A stretch of 64,000 nt of DNA from Pseudomonas pharyngis (GTDB taxonomy: Bacteria; Pseudomonadota; Gammaproteobacteria; Pseudomonadales; Pseudomonadaceae). Position 1 is the stretch's first letter. Each line of letters opens with the position of its first letter. Positions 17,499 to 26,072 of this stretch are shown one piece after another. Where the stretch lies: contig NZ_BQID01000008.1 of NCBI RefSeq assembly GCF_021602345.1, positions 248,001-312,000 of the forward strand, read 5' to 3'. A program made the translations under genes and the position numbers. The notes beneath the pieces are model-generated. The model made no database searches. It worked only from the letters and a program-made list of their open reading frames with translations, and was not told where the DNA came from.

Positions 17499-17998
17499 TG
17501 CCCTCACCCTAGCCCTCTCCCAGAGGGAGAGGGGACCGACCGAGGTGTTTAAGCGAACTACACCGACGTGAAATACCGAAGTGAACTCAGGTTTTCAAAA
17601 ACATATACAACCCCACTCCTGATTTGGCTTTGGCTTCCCACCACTCAACACAATGAGCGTTAGCTCGAGTACCGCTTTTGACGTACCGGCCCCTTCGGAA
17701 GGCTGAGTGGAGGGATTTATCCGGGGGTGGGAGCGCAGCGACCGTGCGGCGCAGCCGCATGCATCGAGAGGAGGTGCAGCGAAGCAAACCGTAGGCGATG
17801 CCCCCGGATGAATCCCGGAACGAAGGAATCCCGAGCCACAGCGAGGGGCCGAACGTCGGGGCCAAGCCTTTTGGTTCCTTTTTGGCGTTTGAAAAAGGGA
17901 CTCGCCGTAAGGGCGAAACCGCCAGCGGCAACACCCGAAGAAACGGATATTCACCCAATCCCAAAGAACCTGGTCGGCCCAGAGGCCGCCAAGGCAAA
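17499..17998. repeat. Long interspersed repeat, copy B
   Basis: Copy B lies in the same orientation as copy A and again between convergent genes. It begins with the palindrome CCCTCACCCTAGCCCTC paired with GAGAGGGG (17500-17535) and the linker ACACCGACGTGAAA. The long unit ends at TGGTCGGCCCAGAGGCC. Beyond the 176 identical bases the copies differ by scattered substitutions. This fills the 583-bp gap before the permease gene. Confidence 0.85.
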
Positions 17999-18002
17999 AG
18001 CC

Positions 18003-19043
18003 TCAAACCCGAGCCTGACTCTTACTCCAATCCGTCAACAAACTATAAGCCACAGCCAAAAGCGTAGGCCCAATAAACAACCCGATAAACCCAAACGCAA
18101 TCAACCCGCCAAACACCCCAAGCAACACAATCACCAACGGCAGATTCCCACCCCGGCTGATCAGATACGGCTTGAGCACGTTATCCACGCCACTGATGAT
18201 GAACGTCCCCCAGATCCCGAGAAACACCGCCATCCCGTACTCGCCCTTCCAGGCCAGCCATGCCGTGGCCGGAATCCACACCAGCGGTGGCCCCATCGGA
18301 ATCAGACTGAGCAGGAACGTCACGATCCCCAGCACCAGCGCCCCCGGCACCCCGGCAATCAGGAACCCGATCAGCGCCAGCACCGCTTGCGCCGCCGCCG
18401 TACCGATCACCCCGTTGACCACCCGTTGCACGGTACCGGCCACCAGATCGATGTAGTACCCGGCCCGGTCACCGATCAGGCGTTCCAGCAGACTGTGCAC
18501 GAATGCCGCCAGCCGCGGCCCGTCGCGGTAGAAAAAGAACACGAAGACAATGCTCAGGGTCAGCTCGAGAATCCCGCTGCCGATCTGCGCACTGCGCGCC
18601 AGCAGCCAGTTGCCGACCTGCCCCAGATAGGGTTTGACCGTCACCATCAGCGCCGCGCCCTGCTGATCGATGCTGTTCCAGATCCCCACCAGCCGTTCGC
18701 CCACCAAAGGCACGCCACCCAGCCAGCTCGGTGCCTCGGGCAGCCCGTCGACCTGCACATCCTTGATGAACGCCGTAGCGTCACGCACGTGATCGGCCAG
18801 GTTGAAACCCAGCCACACCAACGGCCCCGCCACCAGCAACATCCAACCCATGGTCAAGACCAGGGCCGCGAGGGATTCCCGTCCATTGAGCCAGCGGGTC
18901 AGCAAGCGCATCAGCGGCCAGCTGGCAAACGCCAGCACCGCGCCCCAGAACAGCGCCGACCAGAACGGCGCCATCACCCAGAAACTGGCACCAAACAGCA
19001 CCAGCAACAGGATCTGCACCAACAGACGATCATTATTGGGCAT
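18003..19043 (-). CDS. AI-2E family (PerM-type) membrane permease
   Basis: A 346-residue inner-membrane protein with about eight hydrophobic helices: paired helices at the N-terminus, a central soluble part (about residues 75-145) and a C-terminal helical bundle with GIVTFLLSLIPMGPPLVW and FGFIGLFIGPTLLAVAYSLL. The family includes TqsA and YdiK, and members have been linked to autoinducer-2 or ion export. The true substrate is unknown. It stands alone and ends against repeat copy B. Confidence 0.88.
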   Translation of the reverse strand: MPNNDRLLVQILLLVLFGASFWVMAPFWSALFWGAVLAFASWPLMRLLTRWLNGRESLAALVLTMGWMLLVAGPLVWLGFNLADHVRDATAFIKDVQVDGLPEAPSWLGGVPLVGERLVGIWNSIDQQGAALMVTVKPYLGQVGNWLLARSAQIGSGILELTLSIVFVFFFYRDGPRLAAFVHSLLERLIGDRAGYYIDLVAGTVQRVVNGVIGTAAAQAVLALIGFLIAGVPGALVLGIVTFLLSLIPMGPPLVWIPATAWLAWKGEYGMAVFLGIWGTFIISGVDNVLKPYLISRGGNLPLVIVLLGVFGGLIAFGFIGLFIGPTLLAVAYSLLTDWSKSQARV

Positions 19044-19113
19044 GTGAAATCTCGAAAAAAATCAGTCAGGCAAAGAGTAGGCGAACACGTCGAGCGTGTC
19101 CGCCAAAGACACC

Positions 19114-19920
19114 TTATCGCAACAGATCGATGCGCAGACCTTCGCCGTCGACACTGCCGGTTTCCATTCGCGCGGCGCGCACGCCCTGCCCGATCAGCGC
19201 CTGCCGCCAGGCCTCGGCTTTCGGCCCGGACACTGTCACCCGCAAGGTGGTGTCGAGGTTCAGTCCACGGGACAGCAAGCGCAGCCAGGTGTCATCCGGA
19301 TCGCCGGCGAGCTTTGGAAAGTCCAGCTCACCGGTGCTTTTGAGTTCCCGCAGCAGCGTGGCCGAGGTCGGCAGCAGGTCACCGAGCGGTGCCAGCGCCT
19401 CGAACTGTTCGACGTGCAGATAGGCTTTGCGATTGCCCCGGGTGATGCTGTACAGCGCCACCAGCGTGTTGTCGCGCGGGGCCGCGAGCCTCAACAGCAA
19501 ATAGGCCTGTTGCTCGTCGGCACCGTACAGCTTGGCGTTGCCAAACACCTCGTTGGCCCACAGGCTGCTCTCGCCGCAATCCCGGGCCTGGCACCAGAAC
19601 AACAGCTGGGCCTCCTGCTTTTGCAGGGCTTCGCGGGCAAGGGTAAAGGCTTCGGTGGCGGAATGCTCCGGCGGCAATTCATAGGTCACCGAGGTGGTTT
19701 GCCCCCGGGCGCTGACCTGGCCGTCGAAACGCAATTGACCGCTGATCTTGCGGATCGAGCCGAGCGGGTAGATCCGCTCCAGCTCCACGGCGGGGCGATA
19801 GTCGACGATCTGCGCATCGGCCACACGCGGCACAATCGGCAGATCCTGACTGCCCGGCAGATCGGCAGCGATTAGAAAGGGACTGAAACAGCACAGCACC
19901 AGCAGACTGATAGATCGCAT
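19114..19920 (-). CDS. DUF4892 periplasmic protein
   Basis: A 268-residue protein with an N-terminal signal peptide (MRSISLLVLCCFSPFLIAA) that matches the DUF4892 family of Pseudomonas as I remember it. The body mixes alpha and beta segments, with two cysteines (WCQARDC) that could form a disulphide and an OmpA-like pattern near the end (RGLNLDTTLRVTVSGPKAEAWRQ). Function is unknown. ATG at 19932 is an alternative start. It follows two alpha/beta hydrolase genes on the same strand, 127 bp after the nearer one. Confidence 0.8.
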   Translation of the reverse strand: MRSISLLVLCCFSPFLIAADLPGSQDLPIVPRVADAQIVDYRPAVELERIYPLGSIRKISGQLRFDGQVSARGQTTSVTYELPPEHSATEAFTLAREALQKQEAQLLFWCQARDCGESSLWANEVFGNAKLYGADEQQAYLLLRLAAPRDNTLVALYSITRGNRKAYLHVEQFEALAPLGDLLPTSATLLRELKSTGELDFPKLAGDPDDTWLRLLSRGLNLDTTLRVTVSGPKAEAWRQALIGQGVRAARMETGSVDGEGLRIDLLR

Positions 19921-20047
19921 GGACAGGCTCATCGCAGGGACATGGCCTGGATGCCTTGGGGGCAGTTCGAAGTCGCAGCGGTGTAGAAATCCATCTTGGT
20001 TGTCTCCCATTTCAACCCGCCCAGCCTCGACAGTTGCCGGGAGCAAG

Positions 20048-20902
20048 TCAAGGAATGGCGAAGAACCGATTGAAACAGTCTGCGACAAGCTCGGCCCCGG
20101 CCTCATCGTTCAGGTGCAGATGATGCCCGCCCGGCAGCTGTTCCCGGGCAAAGGGTAGACGTTCCAGCAGCTCGGGATGTTTGGCCAGCATGCCATCGGC
20201 GGCGACCACCAATTGTGCGGGGCAGGCAATGCGCTGCACGAACGCCATCGCCTGTTCCTGGGTCAGACGCAGCGGCGAAGGCAAAGTCAGGCGGTTGTCG
20301 GTGCGCCAGGTGTACCCACCGGGCACCGGCATCAGTCCGCGTTGCGCCAGCAGTTCGGCGGCTTCGCGACTGACCGCCACCAGCCCTTTCATCCGCGCTT
20401 CGATCGCCCGGTCGAGGGTGTTGTAGACCGGTTTGCGCTTTTCCCGAAGATCGAGCTGCGCCTGTAAGGCCATGCCCATGCGCTCGGCGGCATTTTCGCC
20501 TTTGTCGGTAGGAGGAATAACCCCGTCGATCAACGCCAGATGGGTGATGCGTTCGGGCAACGACCCGGCCAGCACCAGCGAAACAATGGCGCCCATGGAG
20601 TGCCCGAGCAGGCCGAAACGCTTCCAGCCCAGTTGTTCGGCGACCTGCAGCACGTCATGGGCGTAATCCCACAGTGCGTAACCGGCGCCGTTCGGCCGGT
20701 GCCCGGAATGCCCGTGGCCGGCCATGTCTAGCGCGACGATGCGCAAGCCTTTGAGCTTCGGCGCCAGTCGGGCGAAGCTGTTGGCGTTGTCCAGCCAGCC
20801 GTGCAGGGCGATCACCGGCAACCCGTCGTCCGGGCCGAACAGGTGGGCCGCCAGTTCGATATGCGGCAGGCTCAGGCGCACTTCTTCGACGGCCGGGTTC
20901 AT
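20048..20902 (-). CDS. Alpha/beta hydrolase
   Basis: A 284-residue hydrolase with an oxyanion HGWLDN motif (about residue 34), the nucleophile elbow GHSMG (about 99), an acid residue in the late strand and the catalytic His in PGGHHLH (about 260). No signal peptide is seen, so it is cytoplasmic. It probably cleaves an ester or lactone. It overlaps the preceding hydrolase gene by 4 bases (ATGA), so the two are coupled. The pair seems to match adjacent PAO1 hydrolases near PA1621-PA1622 from memory. Confidence 0.88.
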   Translation of the reverse strand: MNPAVEEVRLSLPHIELAAHLFGPDDGLPVIALHGWLDNANSFARLAPKLKGLRIVALDMAGHGHSGHRPNGAGYALWDYAHDVLQVAEQLGWKRFGLLGHSMGAIVSLVLAGSLPERITHLALIDGVIPPTDKGENAAERMGMALQAQLDLREKRKPVYNTLDRAIEARMKGLVAVSREAAELLAQRGLMPVPGGYTWRTDNRLTLPSPLRLTQEQAMAFVQRIACPAQLVVAADGMLAKHPELLERLPFAREQLPGGHHLHLNDEAGAELVADCFNRFFAIP

Positions 20903-21705
20903 GCGCAGTCCTTGTCTTGCCGGCGTTCCCAGCGATTGAACAAGTTTTTCAGTAATTGTGCGGTGTCCTGCGGACGCTCAAGCGGAAACATGTGCCCGCC
21001 GGGCACGGTCAGCGACTCGCCCTGAGGCAGGCGTCCGACAAATCGGGTGTGGTGGTTCATCACCACGCGGCTCTTGTGTCCACGTACCACCGCCAGCGGC
21101 ACTTTCAATTGCCGGGTATGCGCAGGACTGGTGTGCGGCACGCCGCGATAGATGCTGATCTCGGTCGCAGGATCGAAGCGCAGACGCAGCTTGTCGCCGA
21201 CCTTGTGCAGACCGTGCTGCAGGTAGGCATCGAAACATTCCGGATCAAAGCTGCGGAACAGGGTCTTGCCAGCGAAATAACCACGGGCACTGTCCAGATC
21301 GGCAAATTCTTCGCGCCGTCCCAGCGTGCGGCCGGCCGGGGTCAGTTTGTCGATGAAACCAAAACGCTTGGCGGCCCGGATCACCCATTGATCGGTGCGG
21401 GTCAGCACCGGCGAGTCGAGCATCACCACGCCCCGATACAGTTCAGGGCAACGCAGCGCGGCGTGCAAATGCAGCATGCCGCCGAAGGAATGGCCCACGC
21501 CCCACACCGGCTCGTCTTGCTGTTGAAGATGATGGATGAGTTCATCGACCAGGTGATACCAGTTATCACCTGCCGGGAAACGCGGGTCATGGGCATGTTG
21601 TTCCAGATGCGCGACCCGGTACTCGGGCGCCAGCGCCGCGAACAGTTTGCCGTAGGTACCCGAAGGGAAACCGTTGGCGTGGGCGAAGAAGATCGGTTGC
21701 GACAT
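20899..21705 (-). CDS. Alpha/beta hydrolase
   Basis: A 268-residue hydrolase with HANGFPSGTYGKLF near the N-terminus, the nucleophile motif GVGHSFGGM (about residue 74) and the catalytic His in VPGGHMFPLE (about 245). It is cytoplasmic. It differs clearly from the hydrolase that follows, so the pair is not a recent duplication. Its substrate is unknown; nearby thioesterase and acyl-CoA ligase genes hint at acyl metabolism. Confidence 0.87.
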   Translation of the reverse strand: MSQPIFFAHANGFPSGTYGKLFAALAPEYRVAHLEQHAHDPRFPAGDNWYHLVDELIHHLQQQDEPVWGVGHSFGGMLHLHAALRCPELYRGVVMLDSPVLTRTDQWVIRAAKRFGFIDKLTPAGRTLGRREEFADLDSARGYFAGKTLFRSFDPECFDAYLQHGLHKVGDKLRLRFDPATEISIYRGVPHTSPAHTRQLKVPLAVVRGHKSRVVMNHHTRFVGRLPQGESLTVPGGHMFPLERPQDTAQLLKNLFNRWERRQDKDCA

Positions 21706-21823
21706 ACCGGCAAATCCAAGAGCGGAAAACAGGCGTTGATTGTCCGCAAGACCGCGTCCTACAGCAATGACCGTAACTGCCAGGAATGATGACAGTCCGG
21801 TCAGGGCTATGACGCTGCGGCCA

Positions 21824-22267
21824 TTAACGCGCCGGCGGTTGTTCTCCCAGCGGCACCACCGCCATGGTCAGGCGCGACACACAACTGGCCTTGCCTTCAT
21901 CGCTGGTCAGGCGGATATCCCAAACGTGGGTGGTGCGGCCGATGTGGATCGGTTTGGCCACCGCCGTCACTCGTCCGCTGCGCAGGCCGCGCAAGTGGTT
22001 GGCGTTGATTTCCAGGCCCACGCAATAGAACTTGCTGGCGTCGATGCACAGGTAGCTGGCCATCGAGCCGACCGTTTCCGCCAGCACCACCGAGGCGCCG
22101 CCGTGCAGCAGGCCGTAAGGCTGATGGGTGCGATGGTCGATGACCATGCTGGCCGTCAGCGATTCCTCGTCGAAGGACTCGAAGCGAATGTCCAGCACTT
22201 CGCCGATGGTGTTTTTCTGGATTGCGTTCAACTGCTCGATGTTCGGAGTGGTGCGCCACAAGGTCAT
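21824..22267 (-). CDS. Hotdog-fold acyl-CoA thioesterase
   Basis: A 147-residue member of the PaaI/EntH-type 4HBT thioesterases, with the active-site helix HGGASVVLAETVGS (about residues 54-67), where the Glu is the catalytic acid, and NANHLRGLRSGRVTA in the following strand. It hydrolyses aromatic or fatty acyl-CoA. It begins 31 bp after the acyl-CoA synthetase stop on the same strand, so the two are likely co-transcribed and may form an activation and release pair. Confidence 0.9.
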   Translation of the reverse strand: MTLWRTTPNIEQLNAIQKNTIGEVLDIRFESFDEESLTASMVIDHRTHQPYGLLHGGASVVLAETVGSMASYLCIDASKFYCVGLEINANHLRGLRSGRVTAVAKPIHIGRTTHVWDIRLTSDEGKASCVSRLTMAVVPLGEQPPAR

Positions 22268-22298
22268 CGCAGGCTTCCTTTGTTGTTTTGATCGACGC

Positions 22299-23954
22299 TC
22301 AATCCTGCCACAGCACCGCCTCGCTGCGCTCGCTCCATTCTTCGAAACGTGCTCCGTAGGTGTCTTCGATGATGTTGCGTTTGATCTTCAAGGTCGGCGT
22401 GAGGAAGCCGTTCTCCACTGCCCAACTGTCCTTGACCACCACCAGCCGACGCAGGCGCTCGTGCTTGTCGAGTACGGCGTTGACCTCCTCCAGCAGTTTT
22501 TCCAGGCTCGAATGCAGCGGTGCGCGGGGCTCTTCCCGGCCCACCGCCGAGAGCACGCACAACCCCAGCGGCGCACTCAGGCCATCGCCGACCACGCAGA
22601 CCTGCTCGATCCGCGAATGCACCGCCAGACGGTTTTCGATCGGCGCCGGGGCGACGTATTTGCCCTTGCTGGTCTTGAAGATTTCCTTGAGCCGCCCGGT
22701 CAGGCGCAAACGCCCTTCGGCGTCCTGTTCGCCCTTGTCGCCGGTGCGCAAGAAGCCGTCTTCGGTGAGGGTCTCGGCGGTTTTCTGCGGTTCCTTGAAA
22801 TAGCCGAGCATGTTCGCCTGGCTGCGCACCTGCACTTCGCCGGACTCGTCGATCCGCACTTCCACGTCAGGACACGGCCGGCCGATCCAGCCTTCCTTGT
22901 ATTGCCCCGGCAGGCAGATGTGCGAATAACCGCAGCTTTCGGTCATGCCGTAGACCTCCAGCACGTCGAGCCCGAGTTTCTGATACCAGCGCAACAGGGT
23001 CAGCGGCACCGGCGCCGCACCGGACAGCGCCACGCGCAAGGCATCCAGACCCAATCCGGCCAGGACCTTGTGGCCGATCCGTCGGCCGATAAAAGGCAGA
23101 CCGAGCAGCAAGTCCAGGCGTTTCGCCGGGATCTTGCTGTAGACACCCATCTGGAACTTGGTCCAGATCCGCGGCACACCGAACATCGCCGTCGGCCGCG
23201 CCCGCTTGAGATCGGCAAGAAAGGTGTCGAGGCTTTCAGCAAAAAACACCGTCTGCCCGGTATAGATCGACGCCAGCTCGACGAACATCCGCTCGGCGAC
23301 ATGACACAGCGGCAGATACGACAGCAGCCGGTCGTTCTCATTGAGGCCGAACAGCTGCGTGCCGCGCGTCGTCGCAAACCCGAGATTGGCGAAGCTGTGC
23401 ATCACGCCCTTGGGCTGGCCGGTGGTGCCGGAGGTGTAAATGATCGTCGCCAGTTGCTCGGCGGCGGGACGCGGATCGTCCTGGATCGGCGAGCTGCGTT
23501 GCACATCGTCCCAGTTGAAATCGAACGTACCCAGTGGATGCAGCGGCAGGCTGACCGTCGTCAGACCGGCCGGCACGCCTGGCGACATACCCTGCCAGTC
23601 ATCAAGTTTGCCGATAAACGCCAGCACGCTTTCCGAGTGGGTCAGCACCTGATTCACCGATTCGGCGGTGAGGTTCGGATAGAGCGGCACCGAAACGTGC
23701 CCGGCCATCCAGATCGCCAGGTCGGCGATGATCCAGTGCGCGCAATTTTTCGAGATCAGGGCGATGTGGCTGCCTGGCGGCCACTCCCGGGAGCGCAGCC
23801 AGTGCGCCGCGCAGCGAGCCTGATGGCCGACGTCGGCCCAGGTCAGTGTCTCGACCTGCCCGCCGCCGATCGGCTGCACCAGAAAACGCTGACGCGGGTG
23901 CCGGGCCTCGCGTTCGTAAAACACGTCCAGCGGCAAACGGAAGGCGGAAGACAT
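22299..23954 (-). CDS. Long-chain acyl-CoA synthetase (AMP-forming)
   Basis: A 551-residue adenylate-forming enzyme that activates fatty acids with ATP and CoA. Seen are the phosphate loop YTSGTTGQPKG, the long-chain type YLPLCHVAERM, the A5 motif YGMTES, and the A7-A8 region TGDKGEQDAEGRLRLTGR with FKTSKGKYVAP. The start MSSAFRLPLDV at 23954 is preferred over a frame that runs to 24029, because that longer form would read through the palindromic operator. It is first in a transcript with the thioesterase. Confidence 0.93.
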   Translation of the reverse strand: MSSAFRLPLDVFYEREARHPRQRFLVQPIGGGQVETLTWADVGHQARCAAHWLRSREWPPGSHIALISKNCAHWIIADLAIWMAGHVSVPLYPNLTAESVNQVLTHSESVLAFIGKLDDWQGMSPGVPAGLTTVSLPLHPLGTFDFNWDDVQRSSPIQDDPRPAAEQLATIIYTSGTTGQPKGVMHSFANLGFATTRGTQLFGLNENDRLLSYLPLCHVAERMFVELASIYTGQTVFFAESLDTFLADLKRARPTAMFGVPRIWTKFQMGVYSKIPAKRLDLLLGLPFIGRRIGHKVLAGLGLDALRVALSGAAPVPLTLLRWYQKLGLDVLEVYGMTESCGYSHICLPGQYKEGWIGRPCPDVEVRIDESGEVQVRSQANMLGYFKEPQKTAETLTEDGFLRTGDKGEQDAEGRLRLTGRLKEIFKTSKGKYVAPAPIENRLAVHSRIEQVCVVGDGLSAPLGLCVLSAVGREEPRAPLHSSLEKLLEEVNAVLDKHERLRRLVVVKDSWAVENGFLTPTLKIKRNIIEDTYGARFEEWSERSEAVLWQD

Positions 23955-23991
23955 TCGACTCGCTCCTGTTTTTTGGTCTGGAGCAAGCGTA

Positions 23992-24017
23992 GTCAACCAA
24001 GCAAGTGCTTGGTTGAC
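23992..24017. promoter_or_regulatory. 26-bp palindromic operator before the acyl-CoA synthetase gene
   Basis: Arms GTCAACCAAGCA and TGCTTGGTTGAC flank AG, a perfect inverted repeat 38 bp upstream of the start. CCAAGC/GCTTGG palindromes are typical of TetR-family regulators of fatty-acid degradation, so acyl-CoA-responsive control is likely. Confidence 0.7.
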
Positions 24018-24035
24018 TATTTCATACAAAAAATT

Positions 24036-24488
24036 TCAGGGATGTTTAAGGCTGTTGAGCGTCATCGAGCCGATCAGCAACTCGCTGTGTTCGAGCTCGG
24101 CCAGCCCGGCGGTGCTGACTTTTTCCGGTGGGTAGCCCGCACCGTGTTGCAGGTAGCTGAGCAGATTGCCCACCAGCGGATTGTGGCTGACCAGCAGCAC
24201 GTTGCTCACCGACACCAGTTGCTCGGCCACGCGGTCCGGGTCAACTTCCGGGGTCAACCACTCGACTGTACGGATTTCCGGCTCGAAGCCGAGCGCTTCG
24301 CGTACCAGTTGCGCCGTCTGCTGCGCCCGCAGGTACGGGCTGGCGTAGATCGCCGTCAGCGGCTGGCCCATCAAACGGGCCGCGCTGCTCAACACTTCCT
24401 TGCGACCGTGGTCGGTCAGTTCCCGCTCGGAGTCGGGGCGCGAGCCATAGGGCTCGGCCTCACCGTGACGCAATACCCAGAGTTTCAT
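24036..24488 (-). CDS. sixA: Phosphohistidine phosphatase SixA
   Basis: A 150-residue histidine phosphatase. The catalytic RHG lies at residues 7-9 (WVLRHGEAE), and the second catalytic His is in LLVSHNPLVG (about residue 104). SixA removes phosphate from histidine phosphotransfer domains and phosphotransferase proteins in enterobacteria. It lies 81 bp upstream of the acyl-CoA synthetase start and overlaps the DUF4389 gene by 4 bases. Confidence 0.92.
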   Translation of the reverse strand: MKLWVLRHGEAEPYGSRPDSERELTDHGRKEVLSSAARLMGQPLTAIYASPYLRAQQTAQLVREALGFEPEIRTVEWLTPEVDPDRVAEQLVSVSNVLLVSHNPLVGNLLSYLQHGAGYPPEKVSTAGLAELEHSELLIGSMTLNSLKHP

Positions 24489-24832
24489 AGCTTGGGTTCC
24501 TCATCCCGGGCCGGATGCGGTGCCGGCGCAACAACGTGTGGCGCTTCACCTTCCGGCGTACGCGGCGCCGGCCAGTCGGCGAACGGCCAGGGTTTCTGGT
24601 CGCTGTGGAAGCTGCCGAAACGGCCGATCTGCGCCAGAAACTGGCTCAGGCTGTCGCCGAAATTCATCAGGCTGGCGCTTGGGGCGCCATAGAACAAACG
24701 ATAGATCAACTGCACCAGCACCACCGCGCCGAGGATGAACTGCGCTACCTGCCAGACCAGGATGTAAACAATCATCCACAACACCCGCAGGAGGATGGAT
24801 TCATATTTGGCTTCGGTTTTCGGATCGTTCAT
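24485..24832 (-). CDS. DUF4389 membrane protein
   Basis: A 115-residue protein with one or two hydrophobic helices (about residues 15-45, LLRVLWMIVYILVWQVAQF). Then comes the DUF4389 pattern LIYRLFYGAPSASLMNFGDSLSQFLAQIGRF and a proline-rich, acidic C-terminus. Function is unknown. It sits between gpsA and sixA in one transcript, in the order remembered from PAO1. Confidence 0.85.
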   Translation of the reverse strand: MNDPKTEAKYESILLRVLWMIVYILVWQVAQFILGAVVLVQLIYRLFYGAPSASLMNFGDSLSQFLAQIGRFGSFHSDQKPWPFADWPAPRTPEGEAPHVVAPAPHPARDEEPKL

Positions 24833-24850
24833 GGCCTGCTCCCTGCTGAA

Positions 24851-25876
24851 TCAGTTGAAACCACTGGTGGAAATAAAGTCGACATCGGTTTTCGGTTCGG
24901 CACGCATCAGCAGACCGATCACCTGCTCAAGCGTGCGCCCTTCGAACAGAATTGCATGCAATCCGGCGACCAGCGGCATGTACACGCCAACCTCCTGAGC
25001 CTTGGCCTTAAGCACTTTCAGGGTGTTGACGCCTTCGGCCACTTCACCCAGGCGCGACACCGCTTCGTCGAGGCTCAAACCCTGACCGAGGGCGAAACCG
25101 ACCTGGTAGTTGCGGCTTTTCGGCGACGAGCAAGTGACGATCAGGTCGCCGACACCGGCCAGACCGAGGAAGGTCATAGGGTTGGCGCCCTGATTCACCG
25201 CAAACCGGGTCATTTCGGCCAGCGCCCGGGTAATCAGCATGCTCTTGGTGTTCTCGCCCATTTCCAGCGCCACCGCCATGCCGGCGATGATCGCGTAGAC
25301 GTTTTTCAGTGCGCCGCCCAACTCCACGCCGAAACGGTCGGCGCTGGCGTAGACGCGGAAAGTGCGGCCATGCAACGCGGCCTGCACGGCTTTGCAGAGT
25401 TCTTCGTCTTCGCTGGCGACCACGGTGGCGGTCAGTGCGTGCTCGGCGATTTCCCGCGCCAGGTTTGGCCCGGACAGCACGCCGATACGCGCCTGCGGGG
25501 CGATCTCTTCGAGGATCTGGCTCATCAGTTTGAAGGTGTGGGCTTCGATGCCCTTGGTCAGGCTGACCAGCATCTTGCCGCTCAGGCGTTTGGCGTGCGC
25601 TGCCAACACCGTGCGCAGCGCGCTGGACGGCAACGCGACGAAACACAAATCGCAGGCGTCGAGGGTTTCCTGCAGGTCGGTGACCGCGGTCACGCCGGGC
25701 AGAATCCTGATGCCTTTGAGGTACCGCGGGTTCTCGCGATTGACCCGGATGGCCTCGGCCTGCTCGGGGTCACGCATCCACTGCCGGACTTGATGGCCGT
25801 TCTCGGCCAACAGATTGGCCACGGCGGTACCGAAACTTCCGCCTCCCAGGACCGCAATCGGGCGCTGTTCAGTCAT
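24851..25876 (-). CDS. gpsA: Glycerol-3-phosphate dehydrogenase (NAD(P)+)
   Basis: A 341-residue cytoplasmic enzyme that reduces dihydroxyacetone phosphate to sn-glycerol 3-phosphate, the backbone of phospholipids. It has the dinucleotide motif [16 protein letters not shown] (residues 8-23), [17 protein letters not shown] and the substrate-binding [13 protein letters not shown] with the catalytic lysine. The start [13 protein letters not shown] at 25876 fits the family; the frame open to 25954 is rejected. It leads the minus-strand block. Confidence 0.96.
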   Translation of the reverse strand: MTEQRPIAVLGGGSFGTAVANLLAENGHQVRQWMRDPEQAEAIRVNRENPRYLKGIRILPGVTAVTDLQETLDACDLCFVALPSSALRTVLAAHAKRLSGKMLVSLTKGIEAHTFKLMSQILEEIAPQARIGVLSGPNLAREIAEHALTATVVASEDEELCKAVQAALHGRTFRVYASADRFGVELGGALKNVYAIIAGMAVALEMGENTKSMLITRALAEMTRFAVNQGANPMTFLGLAGVGDLIVTCSSPKSRNYQVGFALGQGLSLDEAVSRLGEVAEGVNTLKVLKAKAQEVGVYMPLVAGLHAILFEGRTLEQVIGLLMRAEPKTDVDFISTSGFN

Positions 25877-26072
25877 ATTTAATCCGTTAATCCATACCAG
25901 TGGCGATGCCGGCATTATACGGAGCGTCCCCTTCTCGGACAGCCCCGGCGTCAATTACCCGCACTTGTAGGAAGAAGACCAATAAAACCGAGGAAAATGC
26001 CTGCAACGTGACTGGAAAAGTCGTCGACCTCGGTTAACATGCGCGCCAATTCTTTGCTATCAAGGCTGCGTC

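Noticed and set aside
22128-24692. An 854-codon plus-strand frame spanning the thioesterase, acyl-CoA synthetase and sixA
   Set aside because: It is antisense to three well-supported genes and crosses their boundaries and an operator palindrome.
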